64,000 nucleotides of DNA from Blastocystis sp. Blastoise (lineage: Eukaryota > Sar > Bigyra > Opalinata > Blastocystidae): assembly GCA_039096225.1 (NCBI GenBank), contig JBBPEB010000025.1, positions 765,501 through 829,500 on the forward strand, written 5' to 3'. A program made the translations under genes and the position numbers. Shown here one piece after another: positions 19,703 to 38,442 of the stretch (positions are counted from its first letter, which is position 1; every line of letters begins with the position of its first letter). A model generated the notes under the pieces. The model made no database searches. It had not been told where the DNA came from and saw only the letters and a list, made by a program, of their open reading frames with translations.

Positions 19703-20033
19703 CAAGTCTAAAAAAGAAAAAAAGAATAAGAAGAAGGAACAATTGAAAGAAACAGAAGAAGAAAAGAAGCAACGAGAACAACTCGAATTAATGCTTATTC
19801 AAGAAGATGATGACGCGCCACTCGTTGATGATGACGATGCTGACGATAAATATATGGCGAAGAACAAACGTAAGGCTCAAGATGACTTCAAGATGGATCT
19901 TTCTGATTCCCGTTTCTCTTCTCTTTATAACGATCCTAATTATCATATCGATCCTACTTCAAATAACTATGCTAAGACGGATAATATGAATAAACTTATT
20001 GTCGATATATCTAGAAAGAGAAAGAAGAACTAA
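17423..20033 (+). CDS. ESF1: ESF1 homolog, pre-rRNA processing factor
   Basis: Nucleolar protein needed for early 18S rRNA processing in the small-subunit processome. Exons 17423-17905, 18081-18143, 18389-18536, 18587-18616, 18674-19116, 19208-19553, 19610-19644 and 19701-20033 join to 626 residues. Family blocks appear in order: DKRFKNVFSDPKFKEI and VDKRFEKVFD (N-terminus), RRLACVNLDWAKVKA, VTIYPSQYGKDRMKKE, RLRYYFCVVECDS, LLDLRFIPDDIKF, VPGLENK, LNDPFFQ, and at the end DDFKMDLSDSRFSSLYND (NUC153-like block). Acidic Ser/Glu and Lys-rich tracts are typical of nucleolar proteins. ATG 17423 was chosen because the frame upstream has no ATG and family similarity starts just after it. The start is about 105 bp from the tRNA 5' end. 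Introns include (TA)n and a TATAT-type pentamer repeat near 19125-19190. Confidence 0.94.
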
Positions 20034-20688
20034 AAGAAATATTTTATTCTTATCATTATTGTTAACTTGATTCTTCTATATTTACTATTTTATTAATATT
20101 GTTATTAAGTATTTGTTTTCTATATTATATCTCTATCCATTTGTGTTATTTATAGTTTTGTTGAGTTTCTATGTAAAACAGTGATTATTATAGATAACAT
20201 ACAACTAATAAAAAGATTCGATTTAGGTGTGTTTTTATATGTGAATCATGACATTATAAATATATGAACTATCGATTTCAGTAAGAGTAGCGTAACTATA
20301 TATAGAAATATAACAAAACACAACTTTTGAATTTACATATATAATTATGTTCTGTGACTGATACTGCACTGAAAATGAGTTATTTATATGTATAATAAAA
20401 TACTGAAATATATAGAGTAAAAACATAAAACAGAACAAATATAACGTTCAAAAAAGAGTATACTGTCGATATTGAGTAATATATATATATATATAATAAA
20501 ATAATAAAGAAAAACTAAATAATAAAAAAAAAACAAAAACAAAATAAAATACAATGGTAATATCCAATATCCTAATATAATTTCACTAAATGAATACAGA
20601 TATGTATAGAATACAAAGAATAAGATTTCTATAAAAAAGAAGAAGAAAAATAAGAGGAATTCTGAGATATGAATGAGAAATCTCATAA

Positions 20689-20730
<42 letters not shown>

Positions 20731-21059
20731 GAAACAATTGATGGCAAGTAATAGAAAAGGGAAAAAATAGTTATTATTATTATAGTTATTATTATTTATT
20801 ATTAGAGCTATTATTATTATTATTGATAATGGAAATGACAAAAAGAAATTGAGAAAAATCACATCCATTTTCGATTTATATATATATATATAAACTGTTA
20901 ATTCTCATGAAGTAGTAGAGGGAGAGTAAAAACTAGATAAGAATATATATATATATATATAATGGATTATAAGGTATAAAAAGGGAAAAGAGTTTTATAT
21001 GATAAAAAGCAGGGATCGCGGGGGTATATATAAATAGAAATAATTATATTCACTATTAC
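20034..21059. other. Intergenic between convergent genes
   Basis: AT-rich spacer after ESF1 (+) and after the CXC gene (-). Several (TA)n runs and poly-A stretches give long meaningless open frames. I see no conserved exon. Confidence 0.55.
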
Positions 21060-21104
21060 TCACTTCGAATGAGCTATATATAAATGTAAAGTAGAATGTG
21101 ACTA

Positions 21105-21152
<48 letters not shown>

Positions 21153-22621
21153 ACAGTTCTTGCAGTCTTGACACATGCAAAGACTCGTGCAGGGAACACC
21201 TGACGAATAGCATTCGCAGTATTTCTTAACGCACTCCGTACGGCGACATTTACATCCGGTCTGACGTGGTGTCACAGACTATATATACATGTGTATAGGA
21301 TATATAGAATAGCTAATATATATATATATATTGCTATATAATATATAGAATAAATAGTATAGTATTTGTTATATATGCAATGTATATATAATATATATCA
21401 AATATAAATATAATATATACAACTCCTTCGCTGTTAAGAGCTGTTTTAAAAGCGTAGGGATCTTTCTTAACGATTGACGAAATGACCTTATCCCGCTCTT
21501 TTGTATAGGCGGGATTATTATGACAGCCCACACAACGACACGCGGGATTACAGAATATATTTCGAGAGAAACATAAACAATATCTATATATATATATATA
21601 TATATAGATATATATATAGATATATATATATATATATACAATTTAAGACATTTACTCTTCTTGCAATTACATCCTGTCTTATTCACGGTCATTTCATTCT
21701 CTACGGTGTTCTCCGGGTGACTGTACCCATCGCTGTATACAGCGTACTCGTCACCGGGGGCACGCAGAGCGTACGGATATGAGGGACGGAGAGGGTCATA
21801 ACTGGAACTTTGAACGGCTTTAAGTTGCTCATCAACATAAATATTATAATAAGGATTAAACAACGCTGGCTGGTAATTGGGACGCATATAGCCTACAGGA
21901 ATAGCTTGAGGTTGGCCCATAAGGCCAGTATTATAAGATATTATACCGGATTGAAGTAATTTCTCAGTTGTTTCGAGAGTTTCTTTGTTCATATAATGGA
22001 ATGGAAGAGCTGTCATGAGGCGCGTTGAACTTATAGGTGTGAGGTTGGCGGCATATGAATCGTTGGCATGCATACCACTTCTTGACATCGGAGATGTCAT
22101 GGAATCTGAAAAGAAAGAGGGTCGATTCTCTTTTACTGGCTATAGATACATGCTATATGAGTATTTAAGAATAATTTCTTATAAATAAATTCAATACAAA
22201 AGTAGTTGACCAATAATAATATAAATCAAAAAGAATAAAAAATTTAAATACTGTTCTATAAATAGGTTTTTGTATAGGGACTTCATTATCTGACTTAATT
22301 CTTTTTGGTTTTGATAAATCCTCATTTACAACATTCTTTAAAGTCTATTATATGAAAAATAAAATAATAATGAATGATGAAATATGGAATAAATACTTCA
22401 TTAGATATAGGTCTCTTTTGATTTTGTCCAGTACTAGATAAGCTCTACAAAATTAATATTATAATATATGTATATAACGAAAAGTAAAAAACAAATACCA
22501 ATAAAATGTTTGCATATAGTTTGTCATTTTCTTTTTCTAAACGATTACATGCAGAATTCTTCGTTTGACACTTTTCATCAGTTTTAGAAATAACTGCGAC
22601 ACTCACATTTGTTTTTTCCAT
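21060..22621 (-). CDS. CXC (tesmin/TSO1/LIN54-type) DNA-binding protein; 5' end unresolved
   Basis: Two cysteine-rich CXC domains joined by a short linker, as in LIN54/tesmin/TSO1, which bind the CHR element TTYGAA in the MuvB/DREAM complexes. Exons: 22621-22499, 22444-22397, 22344-22252, 22139-21640, 21583-21421, 21278-21152 and 21073-21060, giving 355 residues. The first CXC starts GCNCKKSKCLKLYCLCFS and continues through CNPACRCVGCHNNP. The linker KKDPYAFKTALN corresponds to the conserved RNPxAF region. The second CXC is GCKCRRTECVKKYCECYSSG...CMCQDCKNC. The protein stops five residues later at TGA, unlike the TAA used nearby. Open frame continues upstream to 22701 and an in-frame open stretch lies at about 22868-22990, so the true start may be further 5'. 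The ATG at 22621 is a minimum estimate. Confidence 0.85.
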
Positions 22622-22701
22622 GAGTTTGTTAATAGAAGTATTAGTTTCGTATAGAGAGGAAGAATATATATGATACTCAAGTAGTGTTGATATATTTTTT
22701 T

Positions 22702-23646
22702 CTAAAATATATAAATAAATAAGCAAGAAAGAAAAAGTTTAAGAATGCGCCCAAAACGGATAAGTACAGAAATGATAGGAGATTATCATTTAAAAAAAGA
22801 ATAACATATATAGCATACATGTATATATTCTGAGAATATCTAAGGCAAAGAATATCAATGATCTCTTACAGAACAGAATAGAAAACAATTTGGTAATTCA
22901 AAGTCTTGATTGTTTTTCAACACTACGCTTTTGTTTGATTCATTATTCAAATCTGTAAAATGATTGGATGAACTGATTTCATCATTGAAGTACAATAACA
23001 ATTCTTAAAAAACAGTATTGCCCTATATTTATGTATGTTTTCTTTTCCTCCGTTTTTTATACAAGAGATATTCTGCGTTTACTCAATTAAGAACGACACT
23101 TGCTCGTAATTATTTGATTTTCAAAACAATCACTTGAATGGAGCAATACCAATACATATCCAATAGTTTTCAACTAAGATGAACATTTGTATGGCTTAGT
23201 GTCAATCAATAACCAATCATTCAATTCCTGAAATTATTGGTGGACTACAAATATTCTGACCAGTCACTCGTGTTTATTTTTTGAATTTCAGAGGAAATCA
23301 TATCATCTCCATGATTATTGATCTCAACAGTTTTTTCCCCTCCTTTTTTATAACTACACATTTTTATTGATTCTTTTGAAGCTTTTTAAATTTTAAATAT
23401 GCTGACACTATTATAATATTCGTTTTAAATTTCAATTATTTGTTTACTTTTTGGTTGTATATATTTAGATAAATAATAATCATTTATATATGATTTCTAT
23501 TTAATATCATTTTTTTCTCGATTTTTTTTTTTTTGATAAAAAACAAAATAATAAAAAATTATTGCCATCATTTTTTCCAAAAATACGTATATCTGAATTA
23601 TTAATAGTACTTTTTCAAGTCAGCAACAATATAATATTAGTTTTCT
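22702..23646. other. Divergent intergenic region, possible 5' exons of the CXC gene
   Basis: On the minus strand 22868-22990 is open and encodes a polar stretch ending NCFLFCS before a GT donor. It cannot be joined in phase to the exon at 22701 with canonical sites. The rest is AT-rich promoter-like sequence between the CXC gene (-) and a small ORF (+). Confidence 0.4.
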
Positions 23647-24039
23647 ATGATAGTTCATTCTGAAAGCAAGATGAGATCAATACCAAATCACTTTTTATAT
23701 TATGAGATTCCAAATAGAATAGCTTTAATTAGTAATGAATTATTTGATTATTATATTTCTCTTTTTCCCGAAACTTATTTACCTTATTTGTTGATAGATG
23801 TTCCAGAAAAAGTAAATAATAATATGTACAATTATGTATCACTAGTTATTTTTATATACTCAGTAATACAATGCAATATTACATGGTTTCAAACACAAAA
23901 TCAGAATTGCCATCAAATAAAAGATTATTCAAAAAAGAAAACTTATAATTCTTTTAATTATAATATTGAAATAAAACTTTATGATATTGCTAGTAAAGAA
24001 TCAACATTATTAATCACTTTTAATTGTGCAAAAGATTAA
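23647..24039 (+). CDS. Small uncharacterised protein, 130 residues
   Basis: Single-exon frame from ATG to TAA. The product is polar and Asn/Tyr-rich with segments such as YYEIPNRIALISNELFDYY and FPETYLPYLLIDVPEK. There is no signal peptide or membrane helix, and I recognise no family. Its codon and residue balance is less repetitive than that of the chance frames in the spacers, and it sits alone between two minus-strand genes. An alternative start is ATG 23671. It could be a real small gene or a chance frame. Confidence 0.45.
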   Translation: MIVHSESKMRSIPNHFLYYEIPNRIALISNELFDYYISLFPETYLPYLLIDVPEKVNNNMYNYVSLVIFIYSVIQCNITWFQTQNQNCHQIKDYSKKKTYNSFNYNIEIKLYDIASKESTLLITFNCAKD

Positions 24040-24172
24040 ACAACATACATATACAAATAATTGGACATTATTATAATATAACACAGAAATAAAAATAAAA
24101 AAGAAAAAGATAATTTATTGAAATAAATAAATATATTGTACTTTATATATGAACTGAGGAAGACATAATATA

Positions 24173-27296
<3,124 letters not shown>

Positions 27297-27917
27297 TTTG
27301 TTTGAAAATAGAAGAAAAAGAGTATGAAAAATGAAAAATAAAAATAAAAATCGACTTTAAAATTCTTTGTGTTTGAATTGAAAGAGTCCCATGGAAATCT
27401 AGGAATTTTAATTATTTCTTTGATTTCGTTGATTTATTGCATATTAACAATTGTTAATTGTATAAGTTTATTAAGAATGTATCTATATTCCTATAATTAA
27501 AATTAAATTGCTTTATAAATGTTAATCCGTGATGATATTTACTTGAAATATTATTAATTCGTATGATTATATATGTGTAGATTTCATAAAATGCTAAGGC
27601 TATTTTTTTTTTATTATTAAATTTCTATTATTGAATAGCAAAATTTCAGTTCATTCTGAAAAATTCGATGGTTAAGTAGTATAGCATAGTTTTCACGACT
27701 ATGTTTTTAGTTATTTTGTATTTATATATATGGATTTCTGAGAAGAGAAATAAAAAAAGAAAAACCCAGCAATTACAGAAAAAAAAAATATTTGTGCATT
27801 GTCAAAATAAATAAACAAAATATATTATTGTTTTCATACATAATGAGTAATTGAAATTTCAAAACTATTTTATATTTATAACATTAAATAAAAGAGAAAT
27901 TGTTAAAAAAAGCGTTG
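27297..27917. other. Intergenic, no gene seen
   Basis: AT-rich spacer between the CDC5 5' end and the ALADIN 3' end on the minus strand. It presumably holds the CDC5 promoter. No recognisable element. Confidence 0.55.
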
Positions 27918-29561
27918 TTAATAGCAGTTATATACGAAATGCACATGACCATCAGTGAGAAGAGTACAGAGACAAGATTCACGATCTGAGCATTCCAGAT
28001 ATTGAGAGTGAATAATTTCTGTGTCATTACTGGAGAGTATCATATTGCCTAAGAATTTGAAATGGCAACGTTCATTAATTCTATATACGGCAGCTACCTT
28101 ATTCCCATGGTTATTTTCATTATAATACACACAGGTCAATCGTTCTCCTCGTGGGTCTATCGATATTTCATATATTGACTCACTATATATATATAGTGAA
28201 ATATATGTATATAGGTAATTAGTAATAGCATACGATTCAGGGTTATCAACACTTGTATCAAGTAGATATTCAGCTAAATTACCATCTATATATATATATA
28301 TATATATATGGATTAAGTAAAATGATATTATATACATATATAGAATACTACACGAATAAATAGAATAATCATGCATAATATATGAAACATTAGCATATGT
28401 AAATAATTAATATATGTTTATATGTAATATTAAATATGATTTCTTAAAATAATATATAGTATTAATATAGACTAGAGGATATAAATAAAAAATTGAGATA
28501 TACCTAGAGATGTTTCTGAAGAGCATACGCAGTATATATACACGGTTGTAGAATGTTTTGTTGTGAAATAAAGATATTGACCATCAGGTGACCAACAATA
28601 GGATTGAAGAGGTTGTTGAAGAGAGTATTCACAATGTTCCCCAGAAATAGTATTATATATATAGAGTTTATTATGACATGAGGCAAGAAGGATTCCTGGG
28701 AGTGAGGAGAAAGAGAGGGAAAGAGGGGATGGAATAGACAGAGAGGAGAATATAGATGAAGAAGATATAGGAACAGAAGTAGATATATATTGATATGTAT
28801 CATATAAATATATTGAAGAAGATTGTGAATAACTACATGCTAAAGTAAGTCCATCATTTGAGAATGAAAGGGAAATACACTTCTTTGAGGGAGAGAGAGG
28901 TCGAATATAAATACCAGAAGAAGCGTAAGAATGAAATGTTATCAAAAACACACCATTTCTATTCAATATATATATATAGAATATACAATTTGATAAACAT
29001 ACAAAGAATAAATAAAAACATACAAAGAATATACAATTAAAAACATACAAAGAATATGCAATTATAAATATATAAAGAATACATAATTATATATATATAC
29101 TGACAACCAACAGCAAGTACATTTTTATAGACAGGATTAAACTCAATTACCGTGATTAACGTCATTAGTTGATGAGAAATAACTATATCATACCATTTCT
29201 GATTCTCTAAATCATATAAATGAATCGTATCATCTGGAAATACAAATGCTACTTTCTGATATCCTTTCTGAGATGCAAAAGTGGAAATAGTGCGTCTAAT
29301 TGTTGTTGAATCATTCTTGTCTTCAGTTGTTTCTGAAGTGAACATCGATTTTATAGATTCTGATAATACATTTAATGATGATACTATTGGTGATTCCATA
29401 TTATCAGATACATTATATCTTTCAACAGGTTCTACATAAATATCATTCTTCAGAATTCCTCCATTCTGTTGATATTCAATCATTGCGTCGGAATATCTGT
29501 CTGTAGAACCCATATAGAGCTTCCACATTATCTCCCCTAAAGTATATTCATTTGATTCCAT
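27918..29561 (-). CDS. AAAS: ALADIN-like WD-repeat nucleoporin
   Basis: Exons 29561-29101, 28958-28504, 28285-28234 and 28182-27918 give 410 residues. The sequence is WD40-like: KVAFVFPDDTIHLYDLENQKW (first blade, DD and LY), ITVIEFNPVYKNVLAVGCQNG (matching the ALADIN block LAVxCQ), ISLSFSNDGLTLACSYSQSS, and SYCWSPDGQYLYFTTKH (CWSPDG is characteristic of ALADIN). The last block, EISIDPRGERLTCVYY, fits the ALADIN W-x-P-x-GERLAV region. ALADIN sits on the cytoplasmic ring of the nuclear pore, held by NDC1. The protein is shorter than human ALADIN (546) at the C-terminus. The intron 28183-28233 is inferred: the sequence could also be read through in frame without splicing. Other WD proteins are possible, but the combination of blocks favours ALADIN. 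Confidence 0.78.
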
Positions 29562-31155
29562 TGTTTATACGCTATTCACTATATAGAGACATTCTAGATT
29601 ATGAAATATTATTTTAAAATATACATATTTACAGTAAAGTATACAAAATTAATCAAAGAATTCTATTTTTAAAAAAATATCGAAATTATTTTTCAGCTTA
29701 TTACTGAAATGTGACTTTTACATATATTTTAGATGATTATTTCCATTCTCTGTAATGAAGTAATCATTGTAACATATATATTTATGATAGACTCTATATA
29801 TATATTGCCTAAAACTTTATAATTCATTTTTTATGTATCGAAATTGTAATGTGTACATTATATTCATACATTTAAAATATATTTTTAATATTAATTCTAT
29901 ATTTATGTCATTTTCCATAACAATCAAATATTATAATCTCCAGAATAATGATAAACTGGCTTAATTGAAATAAAATCACTCTTTATTTTTATAACAATGA
30001 GAAGTTTATATATAAATCTGTTTATATCCAAACTATATATTTCATAAACTTTAAGACTTGAGATAATTATAATTTGAATAGTATAAAAAAGACAATATCA
30101 TTATTTATTGTTGTTAAGATCAAGAAGCAAAAATTTAAAAAGTATTTTGAGAACCTTATTAAGAATTACATTTAAAAATAATACATTGAGAAACAAAATA
30201 TATCTTAAACAAATGACATGTATAAATAATACTCGATAATTAATGTATATTATAAAAAATAAATAAATGAAAAATATACAATATATATTGTTGAAATATC
30301 AAGTAATAAAAAAAGAAATTTACATTATAAAATGTTAAATAAAGATAAATAAATAAATTTTTTAAAGTATGAAAAAGAATATATTTTTATAGAGATATAG
30401 AAAAAGTAAATAAAAACAATAAGAGAGTGTAATAAGAAAAAGGCAAAAATAAACAAAATAAAAGTCTAAAATATGTAATAATAACAAGAAAAGGTATTTT
30501 TAAAAGGTGTTTATGTAAATAATAAAATAAAACTAATGAATAATAAGGAAAAGAAGATATAGAAGGGATATGAAAATAATTTTCAACTATTTCAAAAAAA
30601 AACAATTATACATAAATATATAGATTCAAAAAACTAAAAATAGAAGAATAAAAAAGAGAATTATAGAATGAAAAGTAATATTAAAAAGTAATAAAGACTA
30701 GTTAAATAATATATATATATATATATATAATCAATAAGTATATCAAAGAGGATATTGATATTTGAAGTGAATGATAGAGAATATAGATTTTAATAGAATA
30801 GATATTAGAAATAATATATTTAGTATACACAAACTAATATATGAATAAAATAAGGTGAAAATAGAAAAAAGGATAATATAAATATATAGATCAATAGAAT
30901 GAATATGATGAAAATAAAAATAATATATAAATATATAGGTCAATAAAATGAATAAAATAAGGTGAGAATAAAAAATAATATATAAATACATAGGCTAATA
31001 AAATAAGAATAAAAAATAATATATAAATATATAAGTCAATAAAATGATATAGATGAGAATACAAAGAGTGAATACATAGATCACTGAATAGAATACAATA
31101 TAAAATGAATAATATGCAAATAATACAATGAATATTATTAATGTTCCTTAGTTCC
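29562..31155. other. 1.6-kb intergenic region, no gene seen
   Basis: Extremely AT-rich. Around 30860-31060 a phrase of the type aataaaataaggtgaaaataaaaa and ataatatataaatatataggtcaa recurs about four times at roughly 60-bp spacing, an imperfect tandem repeat. No exon-like sequence, RNA or transposon end was recognised. Confidence 0.55.
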
Positions 31156-34033
<2,878 letters not shown>

Positions 34034-35127
34034 TTAACTACTAGAAAAAAAATTAATATTATTAAAAAAAAATATGGATAAAAGATACGAAAAAGATGAA
34101 TAAAATTTCTTAAAAAGTATAACACGTGTTGTGAATATTTCATTATTTATATTGGATCTTTTGAAGTTTATCAATGTGTTTACGTCGTAGAGATAGTATG
34201 TGGTGAATGTAATATATAAGAAAATGATTTCTTTTGATAAATCACACAAAAAAATATCATCATTAGCAATTCTTACTCATAAAGAAATTTCAAATCATAT
34301 GTAGAATTCATTCTATTTATAATCATATGTATAAGATATTCTGAATCTCCAAAGCAAACAAAAAATGATTACATTATATAAGAACAATCGCATGTTGATT
34401 TCATAATACAACACTTGTATCTCAATAAATTCAAATATTTGTCATTTCTATTTGATCCTTCCAGTACATAGCAACATCAAAAATAATATATTCTAAGATA
34501 TTATCAATTAAAGTTAATAATGAGAATTGCCATTCAGAAAAGCATGTTTGGATTGATCTTTAATCATTTTTTCTTTTTATTTCATCATAACAAAAAAATA
34601 TACTATCTGCTATTACATAAATTAAAGAATTCAGTGAATAATCAGGAATAATTATTGTAGAATATCAATACCAATGAGATGATTCAATGATAACTCATCT
34701 AGAGATAATAGTATAATTGTTAGAAAATAGATATTTGAATTTATTAAAAAGAACTAATCTAAAATAGAAAATAAGAAAAATAAAATAGATGTTTATTTAC
34801 ATATATTTGCACTTAGATTCTATTGATGATTCTATGAGAATATTTATGATTGTTTGCTTTCACCAATTCAATAATGGAAAGATATTTTTTTATTTATCAG
34901 GTGTTAAATTTATTTCGTTGTCATAGACATCATGTTTATCTTCTGAATTATGATTTAATAATATCCATGTAATTAACTATTTATATAATGCAAACAGAAT
35001 AAAGACAGATTTTTTTTTAAATGATATATGAAGAAATCGAGGTTATTTTTACAAAATATAAAATAGCATTTTTTTTAATTAATCATTCTTTTATTTGCTT
35101 AACTATTGTTTTATTCTGACATTCAAT
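34034..35127. other. Divergent intergenic region
   Basis: AT-rich sequence between the start of the secreted Cys-rich gene (-) and the start of the four-helix membrane protein gene (+). It should contain both promoters. I see no specific element. Confidence 0.5.
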
Positions 35128-36060
35128 ATGAAATCATACGTCAGATCAGTTTTTAACACATATATTTCTCCTCGTCAAGTTCATATTTGCCAAATGGATA
35201 GAGTGTTGTCACTGGTTTTGATCATTCCTTTATTAGTCATATTAGTATACACTGTGCTAGATGTTGTTTTTGTTCCAAAATTAGTATATTTGTCTTTTTA
35301 CTTAATGAATACAGTTTTTATTTCTTATTATAATAGGATTCAAGCATGATTCTATCTTTCATGCTAGGATTCATGTCGTTGTTCTTATGCTTGAGACCCT
35401 ATGTAATTTTGTTTTCTTATAGTCGTTCGGTATGTTGAAATTATTTTGTTTTTTTCTTTATTGTATTTATTATTTATATTATTATTTTTTTTTTAATATT
35501 CCATAGGCTCTCTCTCGTTTACTAATGTCTCCGAAACCAACAGGAGCTTTACTCATAATGTATATAGATATATATATATATATATTATTACATTATATAT
35601 ATATTTTTTTTGCTTTTTATATTATTTTTTCAAGTAAAAATGTTATAATTTTGTTTTATTTTTTATTCGTATATATATCTATATATGTATTTTTTTTTAT
35701 ATGATATTTATATGTATATAGTTTGGGTGTGTTTAGTATAGTTAATAGACAGTCCTTTTTCTTTTCTTATTTATTTCCCTTCGACATTTCATGTATACTT
35801 TGTATTCTTCTTGGATGTATTCAATCCTTCAATGTATCTAGTTTATATATATAAGAATATATCTTATCTACTAATCTTTATCTAGTGTTTTTCTGATTCA
35901 ACACCATCCAAATTGAAGATTGTTGAAGTATATTCAATGTTATATATATTTATATATATTTAATAATTTTATGTTTTTCATTTCATAGTCAAAATATAAA
36001 TACGACGAGCTTATCGTTCTATTAAATAAGACAGAAGATTCCATTGAGAATTATCTTTAA
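35128..36060 (+). CDS. Predicted four-helix membrane protein, 175 residues
   Basis: Exons 35128-35283, 35337-35429, 35507-35559, 35722-35833, 35886-35927 and 35989-36060 join with canonical sites and a total divisible by three. The product starts MKSYVRSVFNTYISPRQ. It has four hydrophobic segments, around VLSLVLIIPLLVILVYTVL, SMILSFMLGFMSLFLCL, GALLIILGVFSIV and ISCILCILLGCIQSF, and ends with a short polar tail. I do not recognise the family. The topology resembles small Golgi/ER four-helix proteins (TVP/COPI-associated type), but that is a guess. ATG 35128 is the first in-frame start after upstream non-ATG sequence. Confidence 0.7.
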
Positions 36061-36667
36061 TTCATTCAAATCATGTTCCTCACAACATACATGACACCAT
36101 TATTTTCGCTTTTTTATTTATTATTATTTATTATTTTATCATTTTCAATTTTTATTGTTTTTCATTCCTTTATGTGCTGTTTTATTATTACAGCTATTGA
36201 AATCTATCATATTTTGTTTTTATGACGTAACATCATTTTTTTAACATATGTTTTTCTCTGTTTTATTATTCCCTATAATCTCGTCACTAGTATATACTTT
36301 TAAATAATTATTGTTATTTTAAAATGTATATATATTTCTTTTCTTGTAATGTAAATTCTTCAACTCCACCTACATGATGGTACTCACTTTTTTGTTGTTG
36401 TTGTTTATAAAATTTATTATTATTTATATTATAATATAATGCTATTATCTTTTATAATGAATGAGTAATAGAATAATAACATAGTATTAAAAAATAGTAT
36501 TTAAGTTGAGAATTGATGAAAAATAAAAGATATAAACAAAATTCATAGTTAAAAATGTAATATGAATAAAATGAATAATAAGTGTGATAAGACATATTGA
36601 ATTCTTCAAGAAACTTTAAATAAAAAGAATATAGAATGAGATATATAAGTATATAGAGTAATATGTA
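36061..36667. other. Intergenic between convergent genes
   Basis: T-rich then A-rich 3' flanks of the membrane-protein gene (+) and CNOT2 (-). No gene or repeat family seen. Confidence 0.55.
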
Positions 36668-37283
36668 TTATTCTTGATTATCGAAGGAGGTCAAGAGAGG
36701 TTGTATACATGCCATGATCTCTGATATATCCATAAAAAGTTCTTTGTTAATTGTTTGTTCTTGAACTGAAATAAATTTCCAATCTTTTTCTTCAAATACA
36801 ACAAGACTTGAAGAGGCTGCTTGTGACGATGAGTATTTATACCATTTCTGTTGTTGTTTATGATATACATATCCACGTTTATATAAACAGAAGGATGCAA
36901 CTAATTGATATAAATCTTTAGGGAATGCATAGAAGAGATAAAGTAAACATGTATCCTAGAATAAAGGTAATAAGGAATATATATTATATATTATATATTA
37001 TATATTATATATTATATATTATATAGTATCATTATATAGTATATATTATATATTATATATTATATATATAAATACATCCATATCTTTGAGAGAGGGTGGT
37101 TGGTCCTTAGTATCAAGTGTTAAATAGGGAAGTAGATCACTTTTAGGGTTGGTGAATAGAACAATAGGAGTAGGACGTTGACTGTAGCAGGCGGGAAGGA
37201 TATAAAAAGAAGGAGAAGACTCCACAGGACCACTCCAAGGAGATGGAAATCGCTTATATCTATATATATATTCATATATATTC

Positions 37284-37315
<32 letters not shown>

Positions 37316-37765
37316 CTTATAGAGAGAAATAAATAGATTTACAAATAATTATTATCACTATTAGTAGAGTTGAATATTCCAATTTGACTGTAATCCGTGC
37401 CGACAGCGAAGATGTTCTTGGCATTATATAAAGATATTAATTCTGAAAGTGTATATTCATTGCTAGTTGATGGAGAGGAAGTGACTTCAGGTGTTGTGAA
37501 CGTTGATGGAATATTAAATAGAGAGGATACAATATCTTCGTTATCATTGGTATCTTTAGGAGTGACTATAGGTGACGTAGCTGCAGACTTTCCAATTCCT
37601 ACGATCCTCTGTATTTGAGGCGATAATCTTGTAGGTACCATTTGACGAGGAACATATTTAGCTCCATTATTTAAAGGTGCATAAGCCACTGTTCTAGGAA
37701 CGGAGGACACACGAGAAATGGGATGATTCACTAGGGAGAAAGAGAGAAAATAATTAATACTGGTG

Positions 37766-37839
<74 letters not shown>

Positions 37840-37903
37840 TCATATAAGCTCTATCATCTGGATATGACCCAAAATTATTATATACCATATAATCATCCTA
37901 TAG

Positions 37904-37950
<47 letters not shown>

Positions 37951-38442
37951 TACATAGTCAGGAGCGCCTTCAGGTCCTACTGTCTGACCATAAGAGCCAA
38001 TAAAACAAATCGAAAACTAGAAACATATATATATACCAATAAAATTAGATCGATGAGCCGCTACACGATTTGGGTTTTGTGCCATATTCATGGGAATATC
38101 TGTTCTTGAGTTAATAGTGGGTGGAGAAACTCGGTCACGAGGAACAGTACTAGCATAGGGATTCATACGAGCTTGGGGATTTATAGAATTAGCTGATTGA
38201 GAATTCATCATATTCCTAGGTTGTTGCACACCTATGAAAAAGAAACAAATTATAAAATATTCAGAAATAAACAGAAACATACTCATTGTCGTAAAACGTC
38301 CCATTTGTTGGTGTGGTAATCCAACTCCTAACATATTAGGCATCATGTTTGGTCTGTTTTGCATAGTATTTGGCATTTGCATTGAATAAGGTGAATAATT
38401 TCCAGGACCTTGGTTATAGTAATCGTATTGTTGACTATCCAT
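36668..38442 (-). CDS. CNOT2: CCR4-NOT complex subunit 2 (NOT2)
   Basis: Scaffold subunit of the CCR4-NOT deadenylase, which dimerises with NOT3/5 through its C-terminal NOT box. Exons 38442-38283, 38231-38037, 37997-37954, 37897-37840, 37730-37343, 37259-37076 and 36955-36668 give 438 residues. The N-terminal 250 residues are Asn/Pro/Met/Gln-rich disorder. The NOT2_3_5 region starts about residue 260: [18 protein letters not shown] (CNOT2 has LALGSDLTTLGL here), [11 protein letters not shown] (matching the PKFASPW block), then [23 protein letters not shown]-like [19 protein letters not shown] and [12 protein letters not shown]2 fits better than NOT3/5 because the long N-terminal coiled coil of NOT3/5 is absent. 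The 39-nt intron 37998-38036 keeps frame only with a TG acceptor. Confidence 0.88.

Noticed and set aside
20384-20868. Minus-strand hydrophobic frames resembling membrane proteins
   Set aside because: Consist of Ile/Tyr/Phe runs from A-rich and TA-rich DNA, with no conserved pattern; similar frames occur throughout the spacers.
30387-30991. Minus-strand hydrophobic frames between ALADIN and the Cys-rich gene
   Set aside because: Composition matches local poly-A/TA sequence and part overlaps an imperfect tandem repeat.
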